The notes beneath the pieces are model-generated. The model was given only the letters and a program-made list of their open reading frames with translations. It did not search any database and was not told where the DNA came from. This document shows, in pieces, positions 52,385-62,830 of a DNA stretch of 64,000 bases. Position 1 is the stretch's first letter, and every line of letters starts with the position of its first letter. Source of the stretch: Bradyrhizobium erythrophlei (GTDB taxonomy: Bacteria; Pseudomonadota; Alphaproteobacteria; Rhizobiales; Xanthobacteraceae); the NCBI RefSeq assembly GCF_900142985.1, contig NZ_LT670849.1, forward strand, positions 6,898,501 to 6,962,500. Reading direction: 5' to 3'. The position numbers were made by a program, and so were the translations under genes.

Positions 52385-53415
52385 GCCGCCGTACTCCACG
52401 CAAAATCGTCGAACGCCTCGCCAAGGGAGCGGTGGACGGCGTGCGGATCCTCCGCGGTCAGGATGCGGCTACGCCAGTTCTTCAACGCCGCTGCCGGCGC
52501 GCGGCTATAGCCGGCCGCGACTTCCAGGGCGGAGCCAAGGTGTTTGCGGGCATGGCGAAGACCGATGCGCAAACCATAGTGATGGCAGATCTCGTCATAG
52601 AGCGTGCGGACATATCGCAACTGCTCCCGAAGCGGCGGCACGGCCTCGGCGACACCGCTCTGAAGCTGCCGGCCGATCTGGCCGGGCAGCCAGGGTTGGC
52701 CCTGCGCTCCCCGCCCGACCATGACCGCATCGGCGCTCGATGCTTCAAGCGCGGCAACTGCCTTGTCGAACGAGGTGATGTCGCCGTTGACGACAAGTGG
52801 AATCCGGATGGCGTCCTTGACCGCCCTCACGGCGCGCCAGTCGGCCTCGCCCTTGTAGAACTGGCATCGGGTCCGGCCGTGGACCGAGATAAGTTGTACG
52901 CCGGCAGCCTCGGCACGGCGCGCGAGCTCCGGCGCATTCAGCGACCGCTCGTCCCAGCCAAGCCGCATCTTGAGTGTGACCGGCACCTTCACCGCGCCGA
53001 CGGTCGCTTCGATCAGCCTCTCGGCGTGATCGAGATCGCGCATCAAGGCAGACCCGGATTGGCCGCCAGTCACATGACGCGCCGGACAGCCCATATTGAT
53101 GTCGATGATATCGGCGCCGGCGGCTTCGGCGATCCGAGCCCCCTCCGCCATCCACTTGGCCTCGCAGCCCGCCAGCTGGACGACGTGGGGACCGATGCCG
53201 GCCGCCTCACAGCGGAGCTGCGACATCGGCTTGCCGTTGACCAAGTCGTCGCTCGCCGTCATTTCGGACACGACGAGCCCGGCCCCAAGCTCCGCAACCA
53301 AGCGTCGAAACGGTGCATCCGTGACGCCCGACATGGGTGCCAGAACAACCCGGTTCGCGACCTCAATACCGCCTATTTTCAATGGGTTAGGACGCAAAGA
53401 GTCGGGGTTGCTCAC
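52381..53415 (-). CDS. dusB: tRNA-dihydrouridine synthase (NifR3/DusB)
   Basis: FMN-TIM-barrel: [57 protein letters not shown] (catalytic Cys in CP), [25 protein letters not shown] and [11 protein letters not shown]. It reduces uridines of tRNA to dihydrouridine. It is the first gene of the dusB-ntrBCYX cluster, the same arrangement as nifR3-ntrBC in other alphaproteobacteria. Confidence 0.95.
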   Translation of the reverse strand: MSNPDSLRPNPLKIGGIEVANRVVLAPMSGVTDAPFRRLVAELGAGLVVSEMTASDDLVNGKPMSQLRCEAAGIGPHVVQLAGCEAKWMAEGARIAEAAGADIIDINMGCPARHVTGGQSGSALMRDLDHAERLIEATVGAVKVPVTLKMRLGWDERSLNAPELARRAEAAGVQLISVHGRTRCQFYKGEADWRAVRAVKDAIRIPLVVNGDITSFDKAVAALEASSADAVMVGRGAQGQPWLPGQIGRQLQSGVAEAVPPLREQLRYVRTLYDEICHHYGLRIGLRHARKHLGSALEVAAGYSRAPAAALKNWRSRILTAEDPHAVHRSLGEAFDDFAWSTAA

Positions 53416-53672
53416 GGATTTCTCGTTTGCTTCACGGGTGTCGTTACCCGTTGGAATCCATTCTTGCGCACAAATCTTGTGCAGTCAAGTTTCATGCCTA
53501 CACTTTAACCAGCCCAGCGAATCTTGCAAGTGCACTGCAACAAAGTATCGACTTTTTTCAAGCCACAGGAATCGCTCTGTCTTCCTGGCTAGTCAGCTTT
53601 CCGAGGTTCGTGCTCGACCTCAGCACCCATCTTTCACGAACTTCGGAAAGTCACGGGCATTAGCACCCTATT

Positions 53673-53750
53673 CCAGTGCCGCTTACCATTGGAAGTTCCC
53701 GGACAGAATTCGCCGCTTGTGATGCAGGAACTTCCAATGGGCGGCACTAG
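53673..53750. repeat. Palindromic intergenic repeat, CACTAG-type
   Basis: Left arm 53676-53699 (AGTGCCGC then CCATTGGAAGTTCC) is complementary to right arm 53727-53748 (GGAACTTCCAATGG then GCGGCACT) with a three-base bulge and a 27-base loop. It ends with CACTAG at 53745-53750. The repeat at 58938 and 59024 share the ends. It lies in the 386-bp gap between dusB and ispDF, which holds no gene. Confidence 0.75.
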
Positions 53751-53801
53751 CATGATAAGGGCTGAGCCCCATCAACTTCGATCGATAGACAGCTAAAAAC
53801 G

Positions 53802-54995
53802 ATGCCTAATCAGCCGCGGACTGCCGCCATCCTCGTTGCCGCGGGTCGCGGCCTGCGCGCCGGTGCAGGTGGCCCGAAGCAATATCGTTCGATCGGTGGA
53901 CAACCCGTCATCTACCGGGCGATGTACCCATTCTCTACCCATCCGCAAATATCTGCCGTGCAGCCGGTCGTGAATCCGGACGATGCCGGCGTGTTCGACG
54001 CAGCGGTGCGCGGTCTGCGCTACACCCCTGCCGTCAAGGGCGGCGCGACACGTCAGGCGTCGGTGCATGCGGGCCTTGAAGCGTTGGCCGCGGCGAAGCC
54101 CGACATCGTTCTTATTCATGACGCGGCGCGGCCTTTCGTTTCTGCCTCGCTGATATCGCGCGCGATCGATGCGGCGGCGGCGACCGGCGCAGCGATCCCC
54201 GCCATCCCCGTGGCCGACACGATCAAGCTGGTCGACGGCAATGGCCGCATCGAAGCCACGCCTGAGCGCGCGCGCTTGCGGATTGCCCAAACGCCTCAGT
54301 CCTTCCGCTTCGATGCGATCCTCGAGGCGCATCGGCGCGCTGCGCGAGAGGGACGCGATGATTTCACCGATGACGCCGCGCTCGCCGAATGGGTGGGATT
54401 GACGGTTGCGACCTTTGAAGGCGATGCTGCAAACATGAAACTCACCACACCGGAAGACTTCGTGCGCGAAGAAGCGCGCCTGGCAAGCCTGCTCGGCGAT
54501 GTCAGGAGCGGCACCGGCTACGACGTGCACGCCTTCGGCGATGGCGACCACCTGATGATCTGCGGCATTCGCGTGCCGCATACCCGCGGATTCCTCGCTC
54601 ATTCCGACGGCGACGTCGGCCTCCATGCTCTGGTCGACGCGATCCTGGGCGCGCTGGCCGATGGCGATATCGGCTCGCACTTCCCACCCAGCGACATGAA
54701 GTGGAAAGGCGCTGCCTCCGACAAGTTTTTGAAATACGCGGTCGAGCGCGTCACCTCGCGCGGCGGCCGCATCGCCAATCTCGAAGTCACGCTGATCTGC
54801 GAGCGGCCCAAGATTGGCCCGCTGCGCGATCAGATGCGCGCACGCATCGCCGAGATCACCGGGCTCGACATATCGCGCGTGGCCGTCAAAGCGACCACCA
54901 GTGAGCGCCTCGGCTTTACCGGCCGCGAGGAAGGCATCGCGGCGACCGCCTGCGCCACTATCCGCCTGCCGTGGGACGACAAGGGTCCGGTTTAG
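53802..54995 (+). CDS. ispDF: Bifunctional IspD/IspF (MEP pathway)
   Basis: N-terminal Isp[48 protein letters not shown] and TPEDF. C-terminal IspF (from ~residue 230): [45 protein letters not shown] with the D-x-H zinc site, and [14 protein letters not shown]. The fusion carries out the cytidylyl transfer and cyclodiphosphate formation of isoprenoid synthesis; typical of alphaproteobacteria. Confidence 0.95.
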   Translation: MPNQPRTAAILVAAGRGLRAGAGGPKQYRSIGGQPVIYRAMYPFSTHPQISAVQPVVNPDDAGVFDAAVRGLRYTPAVKGGATRQASVHAGLEALAAAKPDIVLIHDAARPFVSASLISRAIDAAAATGAAIPAIPVADTIKLVDGNGRIEATPERARLRIAQTPQSFRFDAILEAHRRAAREGRDDFTDDAALAEWVGLTVATFEGDAANMKLTTPEDFVREEARLASLLGDVRSGTGYDVHAFGDGDHLMICGIRVPHTRGFLAHSDGDVGLHALVDAILGALADGDIGSHFPPSDMKWKGAASDKFLKYAVERVTSRGGRIANLEVTLICERPKIGPLRDQMRARIAEITGLDISRVAVKATTSERLGFTGREEGIAATACATIRLPWDDKGPV

Positions 54996-55020
54996 CGGTC
55001 GCTGAGGGGACAGCGGGGAA

Positions 55021-55614
55021 ATGGCCAGTTCGACTAATACCCTCGCCCGCTCGCTGCTCGATCTCTGCCGCAGCCGCAAGCTGACGATCGCGACCGCCGA
55101 ATCCTGCACCGGCGGTCTCGTCGCCGGCGCGCTGACCGATATTCCCGGCTCCTCCGACGTCATCGATCGCGGCTTCGTCACCTATTCCAACGACGCCAAG
55201 CACGCGATGTTGGGCGTGGAGACGACCACACTTGCGGCCTTCGGCGCGGTCAGCAAGGAAACCGCAACCCAGATGGCGGTCGGTGCGTTGGAGCGAGCGG
55301 GCGTCGATCTCGCGGTCGCCATCACCGGCATTGCGGGCCCGGGCGGCGCGGTGCCCGGCAAGCCCGTCGGCCTCGTGCATTTTGCGGTCGCCGCGCGCGA
55401 CGGACGCATCACCACCCACGAATGCCGCTTTGGCGCCATCGGACGTGGCGCGGTGCGACAGCGCTCCGTGATCGAGGCCTTGCGGATGCTGATGGAGATG
55501 GCGCGCGGGCCCAAGGTCGCAAAGGCGAAGCGTGCGGCCGTCAGCCGGGTTCGCCCGCGTGTGACGCGCACGGCCCGCCGGCATGCGTCAAAAGGGCGAA
55601 GGCCGCGAGGCTAA
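55021..55614 (+). CDS. CinA-family nicotinamide-nucleotide amidohydrolase, basic tail
   Basis: The C-terminal CinA domain alone: TAESCTGGLVAGALTDIPGSSDVIDRGFVTYSNDAKHAMLGV, AGIAGPGGAVPGKPVGLVHFA (GIAGPGG). It hydrolyses nicotinamide mononucleotide. About 35 residues at the C-terminus are Arg/Lys-rich (AKRAAVSRVRPRVTRTARRH), longer than the usual single-domain form. It follows ispDF by 25 bp in the same direction. Confidence 0.9.
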   Translation: MASSTNTLARSLLDLCRSRKLTIATAESCTGGLVAGALTDIPGSSDVIDRGFVTYSNDAKHAMLGVETTTLAAFGAVSKETATQMAVGALERAGVDLAVAITGIAGPGGAVPGKPVGLVHFAVAARDGRITTHECRFGAIGRGAVRQRSVIEALRMLMEMARGPKVAKAKRAAVSRVRPRVTRTARRHASKGRRPRG

Positions 55615-55623
55615 CTAGCTCGA

Positions 55624-56436
55624 TCAACTCGACAGCTTTCGCAGCCAGCTATTCGAAATCAGGCGTCTCACACCCTGTCCATCCAGAACGAACTCGGGGA
55701 TTACCCGTCTGACGTCCGTATCGCGCACGAGAGCCAAAGTGACATTATCAAGAATGAGCCACTGATTATCGACGCGGACCGCCAGGACAGCATGATCTTC
55801 TTCCGGCCACCGATTCTTCCACACGACGATCTTCAGCGCCTCTTTCGGAAATCCCGCTTCGAGCAACGCAGTGTATTTGAGGATCGCGTAGTCCTCACAG
55901 TCGCCGCGCTCCGAGATAAGCGTTTCGAACGGATCACTCCAACGATCCGGAACGCCCCACTGCTTCTCGTCGCTGACTGGCCTGATCGCGAGGTCCACCG
56001 CCCTGTTGATCAAACCGACCCGCGCGCGGCTACTACGTCCCGCGCCTTCCAGACTGAGATCGATCAGCTTTTGCGCCGGAGCCGAACACGAGTGACTGAC
56101 CCGGCATTGCGCGATGGCTTCGCGATCCCTGGTTATCCTGGCTTCGACCCGTCGCCATTTTTCCGGCAGCGCACCACCAAATACCGGCTCCGTATCCAAG
56201 CCGAAGAGTTCGGCGGGTTTTCCGCCGGGGGTCGTGGAGAGATTTTCGCCAGCGGTCGCACCAACGTAATCGGCGGTCAGAACATTGGATAGCGCGGGAT
56301 CGATCAGCGGCCTGGGCCATCCGGGCATATGAAGTGCAGCGGCACATAAAACGCCGAGCGTAACGATAATTTTCCAGCGGCCGAAAATTCGATTCCCAAG
56401 GCCGCGTTTTTTTGAAGCCGTCGACACGATAATCAA
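55624..56436 (-). CDS. Transglutaminase-like cysteine peptidase (BTLCP)
   Basis: Catalytic Cys in ERGDCEDYAILKYTALLEAGF, His in EEDHAVLAVR and Asp in WLILDNVTLAL, the triad of the bacterial transglutaminase-like cysteine peptidase family (peptidase C93). N-terminal membrane segment (WKIIVTLGVLCAAALHMPGW) directs it to the periplasm. These proteins are often linked with large adhesins (LapG-like) in other bacteria; no adhesin is seen here. Convergent with cinA. Confidence 0.88.
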   Translation of the reverse strand: MIIVSTASKKRGLGNRIFGRWKIIVTLGVLCAAALHMPGWPRPLIDPALSNVLTADYVGATAGENLSTTPGGKPAELFGLDTEPVFGGALPEKWRRVEARITRDREAIAQCRVSHSCSAPAQKLIDLSLEGAGRSSRARVGLINRAVDLAIRPVSDEKQWGVPDRWSDPFETLISERGDCEDYAILKYTALLEAGFPKEALKIVVWKNRWPEEDHAVLAVRVDNQWLILDNVTLALVRDTDVRRVIPEFVLDGQGVRRLISNSWLRKLSS

Positions 56437-56439
56437 GTC

Positions 56440-56649
56440 CTATGCGCCGTTGCGATTCCGGCTACCCGACACGCAACGCCATGCCGCCAGACGCTCGGCC
56501 GGGTGCTGTTTCATCCACTCGGCAAGCTGTGGCGCACCCATCAGGCAGGACTGCATCGAGATATCGGCGAAGTCCGACGTGGTGACGGTCAACTCCTGGC
56601 AGCTAGCCGGAGAAGTCAGGCTGCAAAGCACAGCGAGGATGGTGATCAT
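56440..56649 (-). CDS. Small exported protein, 69 aa
   Basis: Signal peptide MITILAVLCSLTSPASC followed by a short mature part with two cysteines (QSCLMGAPQLAEWMKQHPAERLAAWRCVSG). I recall similar small proteins next to BTLCP genes in Bradyrhizobium, but cannot name them. It overlaps the upstream gene by four bases and lies three bases before the peptidase. Confidence 0.7.
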   Translation of the reverse strand: MITILAVLCSLTSPASCQELTVTTSDFADISMQSCLMGAPQLAEWMKQHPAERLAAWRCVSGSRNRNGA

Positions 56650-56825
56650 CGCGAGAGAGGCTCTTCAATGCGGCGGACATTGGTCACCCTCGCCGGCTGA
56701 ACCGCGGGAACCCACTGCTGCGGATTGGCCGACGGAAACACGCTTTCGTAGATCGCGCGCGCCCTTTCGATCAGACGGCTTCGCTCCTGCTCCGACCTCG
56801 ACACAAATCGAATAACTTCACCCAT
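56646..56825 (-). CDS. Small hypothetical protein, 59 aa
   Basis: Start at 56825 has AGGAG upstream; product MGEVIRFVSRSEQERSRLIERARAIYESVFPSANP is helical and charged, with no signal. It is the first gene of a three-gene operon with the exported small protein and the peptidase. Family not named. Confidence 0.7.
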   Translation of the reverse strand: MGEVIRFVSRSEQERSRLIERARAIYESVFPSANPQQWVPAVQPARVTNVRRIEEPLSR

Positions 56826-57005
56826 ATCTCGCTCCTGTCGTGGAAAAATCAACTCGCGTTTATATTATGATCGTCATTCCATTGAGCTAGTTGTGGCCTC
56901 GTTTTCGCTTGTGAAGTCCGCAAAGGAACCCGGGGAAACAAAAGCTCGTGACTGGCATCTAGACGCCGGGCACGGGCTTTGAATGCACTGCAGCGCAGAC
57001 CGGCA

Positions 57006-57214
57006 ATGCGCCGGAGGTGGGCAGCGATTGGCTGCTATGCAGCCATAGGGGTATTGGCGCCCTTGCAGACCGCGATCGCCCGAGCCCGAAGCGACCCGGC
57101 CGGCCGCTCGAATTCTCCCCTTGCGCCGACGGGCAAATCACCTTTACGACCTTGCCCGTTTCACGCCTGACCAAGAGCAACTGTGCCGAAGTAAACGGGG
57201 ACCAAGGGCGATAA
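57006..57214 (+). pseudogene. Possible disrupted exported-protein gene next to the IS
   Basis: Bases 57006-57090 give a signal peptide (MRRRWAAIGCYAAIGVLAPLQTAIARA). Its frame ends soon, whereas the next frame continues with a coherent segment CADGQITFTTLPVSRLTKSNC up to the IS border. This looks like one gene broken by a small indel. Evidence is only composition; confidence is low. Otherwise 56826-57225 has no gene. Confidence 0.35.
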
Positions 57215-57225
57215 AGTTCGCTGGA

Positions 57226-58392
<1,167 letters not shown>

Positions 58393-58592
58393 TCACGAAC
58401 GTTTGGCGTGGAATGCGGTGGACGCGTTGGTGCGCGAAGGACGAGGCGCACGAATGCGGACGGTGAAGTCGTGTGGTCCTGACGCCTCGACGCTGGCGTC
58501 AACTGGGTGACGATGCTGGCGCATGGCACCCGGGACGGGGGCAAGAAAGCCCGATCCCCGGGGAGAGCACGAAGCAACCTGTTAAAACCATC

Positions 58593-58700
58593 GCGCAGGG
58601 AAGGCCGGATGTTTCGGCGTACCTGTGGTGACTAACTCATGTGCTTTTTCACTTTGCACATGAGGCTACGGGTGCATCAGACGCCCGGCTTTCCCTGCGC
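58593..58700. repeat. Nested palindromic repeat element
   Basis: Outer arms 58593-58608 (GCGCAGGGAAGGCCGG) and 58685-58700 (CCGGCTTTCCCTGCGC) pair with one G-T mismatch; inside lies a perfect 9-bp stem at 58636-58644/58656-58664 (CTCATGTGC/GCACATGAG) with an 11-base T-rich loop. The area 58346-58937 holds no convincing gene; I recall parts of it as a multicopy intergenic sequence in Bradyrhizobium genomes, but cannot verify that here. Confidence 0.6.
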
Positions 58701-58937
58701 CCTCCTCCTTTGGAGGACGTAAGCGACGCACCAACCCGGGCGCCATTCGCGCCGCGGGAATGTGGATATGCGTCCCGAGCTGTTTGACAGGTTGATCAGA
58801 ACAGACCGCCGCGGCGTCAGGTGTCGGCGAGTGAGAACCCATCGGTTGCAATGGCCGGCTTGCGGCGTGAAACGCGATCGCCGATCGGGCGCCGGGACGC
58901 AAGGAACGAGGTCGCTCTTCTAGCCAAAATCGCGGCG

Positions 58938-59010
58938 CTAGTGTCCCGATTCCGGAGTTCGAAGCATTTTCGGAGCCACGTTTCGAACTTCGGAATCGAA
59001 AGGACACTAG
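58938..59010. repeat. Palindromic intergenic repeat, CTAGTG...CACTAG
   Basis: CTAGTGTCC then GATTCCGGAGTTCGAA (58941-58963) faces TTCGAACTTCGGAATC then GGACACTAG (58982-59010). The element begins with CTAG and ends with CACTAG, like those at 53673 and 59024. Confidence 0.75.
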
Positions 59011-59023
59011 CTAATTTATTGAT

Positions 59024-59101
59024 CTAGTGTGGCTTTGGCTCAGAAGTCCGCATGACGAACTCGCGGCAACAATGATGCGGACTTCTGAACCGCCACACTA
59101 G
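59024..59101. repeat. Palindromic intergenic repeat, overlapping the ratA stop
   Basis: CTAGTGTGGC...CAGAAGTCCGCAT (59024-59053) is complementary to ATGCGGACTTCTG...GCCACACTAG (59075-59101). The final CTAG supplies the stop codon TAG of the leftward ratA-like gene (59098-59100). Confidence 0.75.
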
Positions 59102-59556
59102 CCGCGCTTCCCGTACACGATATCCGCGCGTTTCTCGAAGGCGGCGGAGAACCGCGTGAACGCCACATCGAACATCGATCCCATCAGCATCGCAAGCATG
59201 CGGCTCTTGAATTCGTAAGTGATATAGAAGCCGACGTCGCTGGCGTCATCGCCCTTCGGCTCGAACGTCCAGCGATTTTCCAAGTTGGAAAACGGCCCGC
59301 GCAGGTATCGCACGGTGATTTTCAGGTTCGGACGATCGAGCGTCACCTCGCTCGTGAACGTTTCCTTCACAAGCTTGAACGACACGGTCATGTCAGCCAC
59401 GATGACCTCGGTGCCGTCCGCCCTCGGCGTACGCTGGCGCACCTTCAGCGCCTGGCAGAGCGGCACGAATTCCGGATAGCGTTCGACATCGGCGACAAGG
59501 TCGAACATCTCGGATGCCTTGTGCTGCACCCGGCGTTTGTTGGAGAAGCTGGGCAT
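59098..59556 (-). CDS. RatA/Coq10-family START-domain protein
   Basis: The 152-residue protein has the family pattern ASEMFDLVADVERYPEFVPLCQALKVRQR, VADMTVSFKLVKETFTSEV, FSNLENRWTFEPKG and FKSRMLAMLMGSMFDVAFTRFSAAFEKRA. Coq10 proteins bind ubiquinone; RatA is a toxin-like name in E. coli. Here it is next to lipA (4-bp gap), as usual in alphaproteobacteria. Its stop codon is within the repeat. Confidence 0.9.
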   Translation of the reverse strand: MPSFSNKRRVQHKASEMFDLVADVERYPEFVPLCQALKVRQRTPRADGTEVIVADMTVSFKLVKETFTSEVTLDRPNLKITVRYLRGPFSNLENRWTFEPKGDDASDVGFYITYEFKSRMLAMLMGSMFDVAFTRFSAAFEKRADIVYGKRG

Positions 59557-59560
59557 TGCC

Positions 59561-60520
59561 TTAGCGGATGATCGCCGCGCGCGCCGCCTGCAACCTTGCG
59601 AAATCCTCGCCGGCGTGATGCGACGAGCGCGTCAGCGGGCTCGCCGACACCATCAGGAACCCCTTGGTGTAGGCGACCTTCTCGTAGCCTGCGAATTCGT
59701 CCGGCGTGACGTAACGCATCACGGCATGATGCTTTCGTGTCGGCTGCAGATATTGACCGATGGTGAGAAAATCCACATCCGCCGAACGGAGGTCATCCAT
59801 CACCTGGAGGACTTCATGACGTTCTTCGCCGAGACCCACCATGATGCCGGACTTGGTGAAGATGGAGGGATCGACTTCCTTCACCCGTTGCAAGAGACGG
59901 ATCGAATGAAAATAACGAGCGCCCGGCCGCACGTTCAGATACCGCGACGGTACCGTTTCCAGATTGTGGTTGAACACGTCCGGCTTGGCCGCGGCCACAA
60001 CCTCGAGCGCGCCGTCCTTGCGCAGGAAGTCGGGGGTGAGGATTTCGATTGATGTCTCCGGGCAACGCGCGCGGATGGCCCGGATGGTCCGGGCAAAATG
60101 TTCGGCGCCGCCGTCGGTCAAATCGTCACGATCGACGGAGGTAACGACGACATGTTTCAAACCGAGCTTGAAGGTGGCCTCGGCCACGTATTCGGGCTCG
60201 TTGGCATCGAGCGCGCCCGGCATGCCTGTCTTGACGTTGCAGAACGCGCACGCCCGGGTGCAGGTGTCGCCCATGATCATGAAAGTGGCGTGCTTCTTGT
60301 CCCAGCACTCGCCGATATTCGGACAACCCGCCTCCTCACATACCGTAACGAGGCCGTTTTCCTTCACGATGTTGCGGGTATCGGCATAGCCGCGCGTGGT
60401 CGGGGCGCGCACGCGAATCCAGTCCGGCTTGGGCGGCGACAGCGCATCCGGGCGGTTCACCTTTTCCGGGTGACGCGGGCGCACCGGCGTGGCGGAGACG
60501 GTATCGACGATCACGACCAT
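59561..60520 (-). CDS. lipA: Lipoyl synthase
   Basis: Radical SAM enzyme: N-terminal cysteines [12 protein letters not shown] and the CxxxCxxC motif TRACAFCNV. Inserts sulfur atoms into octanoyl groups to make lipoate. 319 aa, normal. Start ATG at 60520. Operon with the ratA-like gene. Confidence 0.96.
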   Translation of the reverse strand: MVVIVDTVSATPVRPRHPEKVNRPDALSPPKPDWIRVRAPTTRGYADTRNIVKENGLVTVCEEAGCPNIGECWDKKHATFMIMGDTCTRACAFCNVKTGMPGALDANEPEYVAEATFKLGLKHVVVTSVDRDDLTDGGAEHFARTIRAIRARCPETSIEILTPDFLRKDGALEVVAAAKPDVFNHNLETVPSRYLNVRPGARYFHSIRLLQRVKEVDPSIFTKSGIMVGLGEERHEVLQVMDDLRSADVDFLTIGQYLQPTRKHHAVMRYVTPDEFAGYEKVAYTKGFLMVSASPLTRSSHHAGEDFARLQAARAAIIR

Positions 60521-60615
60521 GGGGAATCCGTAAACCTTCCTAACAACCTAGCTAATCCGGTGGACTAAGAACCGCAACCGCTCGCTTTGCCGGACTTGGG
60601 GTCTTATACCCGGCC

Positions 60616-61215
60616 ATGCTCCAAAATTCCGCTAGAACCAGCCCAAAACCCGGCAAACAGCTCAAGAAAGCCTTCTTCGGCCGCAGCGTGCACGAGGTCG
60701 CGCCCGACCTGATCGGGGCGACGTTTTTGGTCGACGGCGTCGGCGGAATCATCGTGGAGGTCGAGGCCTATCACCACACCGAGCCTGCGGCGCATTCCTA
60801 CCGGGGACCGACGCCCCGCAATTCCGTGATGTTCGGGCCACCCGGCTTCACCTACGTCTACCGCTCTTACGGTATTCACTGGTGCGTCAATTTCGTCTGC
60901 GAGAAAGCAGGATCGGCGAGTGCCGTGCTGATCCGCGCCCTGGAGCCAACCCACGGGATTCCCAGGATGCGGCGGCGCCGCGGCCTTCCGGACGAACGAT
61001 CGCTGTGCTCGGGTCCCGGCAAGTTGACCGAAGCGCTCGGCATCACCCACGCCCACAACGGCCTGCCGCTGGATGCTGCTCCGATCGCGCTTTATGCGCG
61101 AACAGCCAAACCCGACGTCGTCACGGGATTGCGGATCGGCATCACCAAGGCGGTGGACCTGCCCTGGCGCTACGGGTTGAGGGACTCGAAATTCCTCTCC
61201 AGGCCATTTGCCTGA
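60616..61215 (+). CDS. mpg: DNA-3-methyladenine glycosylase (AAG/MPG family)
   Basis: The family pattern is [43 protein letters not shown] (catalytic Glu in VEVEAYH), [36 protein letters not shown] and [17 protein letters not shown]. It removes alkylated bases. 199 aa, normal. Divergent from lipA by 95 bp; convergent with the glucosidase. Confidence 0.94.
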   Translation: MLQNSARTSPKPGKQLKKAFFGRSVHEVAPDLIGATFLVDGVGGIIVEVEAYHHTEPAAHSYRGPTPRNSVMFGPPGFTYVYRSYGIHWCVNFVCEKAGSASAVLIRALEPTHGIPRMRRRRGLPDERSLCSGPGKLTEALGITHAHNGLPLDAAPIALYARTAKPDVVTGLRIGITKAVDLPWRYGLRDSKFLSRPFA

Positions 61216-61233
61216 CGGACCGCGTACGACGGA

Positions 61234-62712
61234 TCACACGACCGCGTTTTGCTTGATGACCTCGCGATAGAACGAGGCCGAAAGTTTTGGCGTGCGCTGC
61301 TGTGTTTCGAAGTTGACGTGATAGAGCCCGAAACGCTTATCGTATCCGTCCGACCATTCGAAATTGTCCATCAGGCTCCAGAGGAAATATCCGTTGACCG
61401 GCACGCCTTCCGAGGTCGCGCGCTGGAGCTGCGTCAGGTAATTGCGCAAGTACATAATGCGCTCGATATCGTAGACTTTGCCGTCTGCCGACGGCTGGTC
61501 CGCGGCCGACGTTCCGTTCTCGGTGATATAGATCGACTTGACGTTCCAAAGCCTGGCGACATGGCGTGGCGCCCAGTACATCGCCTCGGGCCCTATTCGC
61601 AGCCAGTTCGAATCCATGTGCGGGTAGGTCGCCGCGAACGGCAGCAGCGCGAAGGGATTGCCGTTCTCGCCCGCCACGACATATTGATTGGGCATGTACA
61701 CGTTGATCCCGACAAAATCGATCGGCGATGCAATGGCCTTGAGATCGTCTGGTGTGAATGACGGCGCATTGGCGCCGGCATAGGCCAGGAAGGCGTCGGT
61801 GTATTTTCCCTCGAGGATCGCTGTCAGATAGCCGGCGTTGAGCTCGCGGGTAGCGGTTTCGGCCGCGCGAATATTGGCCGGCGTTTCGATCGCCGGAATG
61901 CAAATTTCCATATTCTCGGCCGGGCCGACTCTGGTGCCGCTACGCCCATGCGCGCGGATGGCCTGCACCGCGAGACCGTGGCCGAGCGCGACGTGATGGC
62001 GGACTTGATTGATTTCCTTTTGAGGCAGGTTAAGGCCCGGCGCATCGATCCCCGTGCCGAAGCCGGCCTGAACGAGCCTTGCGCACTCGTTGATCGTGAA
62101 GATGTGTTTTACGCGGTCGCTGATGCGCTCGGTGACGTAGCCCGCGTAATCCGCAAATGCCTTGGCCGTGTCGCGCGACCTCCACCCATCATAACGATCC
62201 TGAATCCCCTGAGGGAGGTCCCAGTGATACAGCGTCGCAAACGGCTCAATGCCGTTCGCCAGCAATTCATCCAGCAGCCGCTGATAAAAATCGAGGCCTT
62301 TTGCGTTTGGGGTCCCGCTCCCTTCCGGAAATACACGAGGCCACGCGATCGAAAAACGGTAAGCCTTGGCGCCGAGTTCCTTGATGAGCTGAACGTCCTC
62401 CTTGTAGCGATGGTAGTGGTCGTTGGCGACGTCAGCGGTGCTGTGATCGATGATCTTGCCGGGCAGATGCGTGAACCGATCCCATATCGACGGGCCGCGA
62501 CCATCTTCGTTGACCGCCCCCTCGATCTGATAGGATGATGTCGCCGTACCCCACCGAAACCCCGTCGGGAAAGCTGCCTTGCTGTCTCGGAATAGGCGCG
62601 CGGAAGTTGTAGTCTTTTGGGCCGCCTCGGCTACTGTGGCCGACATTCCGAGAGTTGACCACGCGGCAATTTTGGCAAATCGTCGCCGAGAAAGTCCGTT
62701 GAAAAACATCAC
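61234..62712 (-). CDS. GH1 beta-glucosidase, Tat-exported
   Basis: GH1: FRWGTATSSYQIEGAVNEDGRGPSIWDRF, WDLPQGIQDRYDGW, acid/base E in FTINECARL and nucleophile E in YITENGTSA, then WSLMDNFEWSDGYDKRFGLYHV. The leader LSRRRFAKIAAWSTLGMSATVAEA is a twin-arginine signal, unusual for GH1, which is mostly cytosolic. It is divergent from the GH17-type gene, so both may act on beta-glucans. Confidence 0.93.
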   Translation of the reverse strand: MMFFNGLSRRRFAKIAAWSTLGMSATVAEAAQKTTTSARLFRDSKAAFPTGFRWGTATSSYQIEGAVNEDGRGPSIWDRFTHLPGKIIDHSTADVANDHYHRYKEDVQLIKELGAKAYRFSIAWPRVFPEGSGTPNAKGLDFYQRLLDELLANGIEPFATLYHWDLPQGIQDRYDGWRSRDTAKAFADYAGYVTERISDRVKHIFTINECARLVQAGFGTGIDAPGLNLPQKEINQVRHHVALGHGLAVQAIRAHGRSGTRVGPAENMEICIPAIETPANIRAAETATRELNAGYLTAILEGKYTDAFLAYAGANAPSFTPDDLKAIASPIDFVGINVYMPNQYVVAGENGNPFALLPFAATYPHMDSNWLRIGPEAMYWAPRHVARLWNVKSIYITENGTSAADQPSADGKVYDIERIMYLRNYLTQLQRATSEGVPVNGYFLWSLMDNFEWSDGYDKRFGLYHVNFETQQRTPKLSASFYREVIKQNAVV

Positions 62713-62830
62713 GTCACTTGTTGTTGAACGGGGCGGCCTTTATTGGTGATCCCAGTTTGCTATCACGATGTTGCTTTTCGGCCATGGGTAGCTGGACCAT
62801 AGTCGACAAGTTCCCAGGAGGATAGAACCA

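Noticed and set aside
56959..57180. Minus-strand frame of 73 codons
   Set aside because: No start context and the opposite strand has a better signal-peptide frame.
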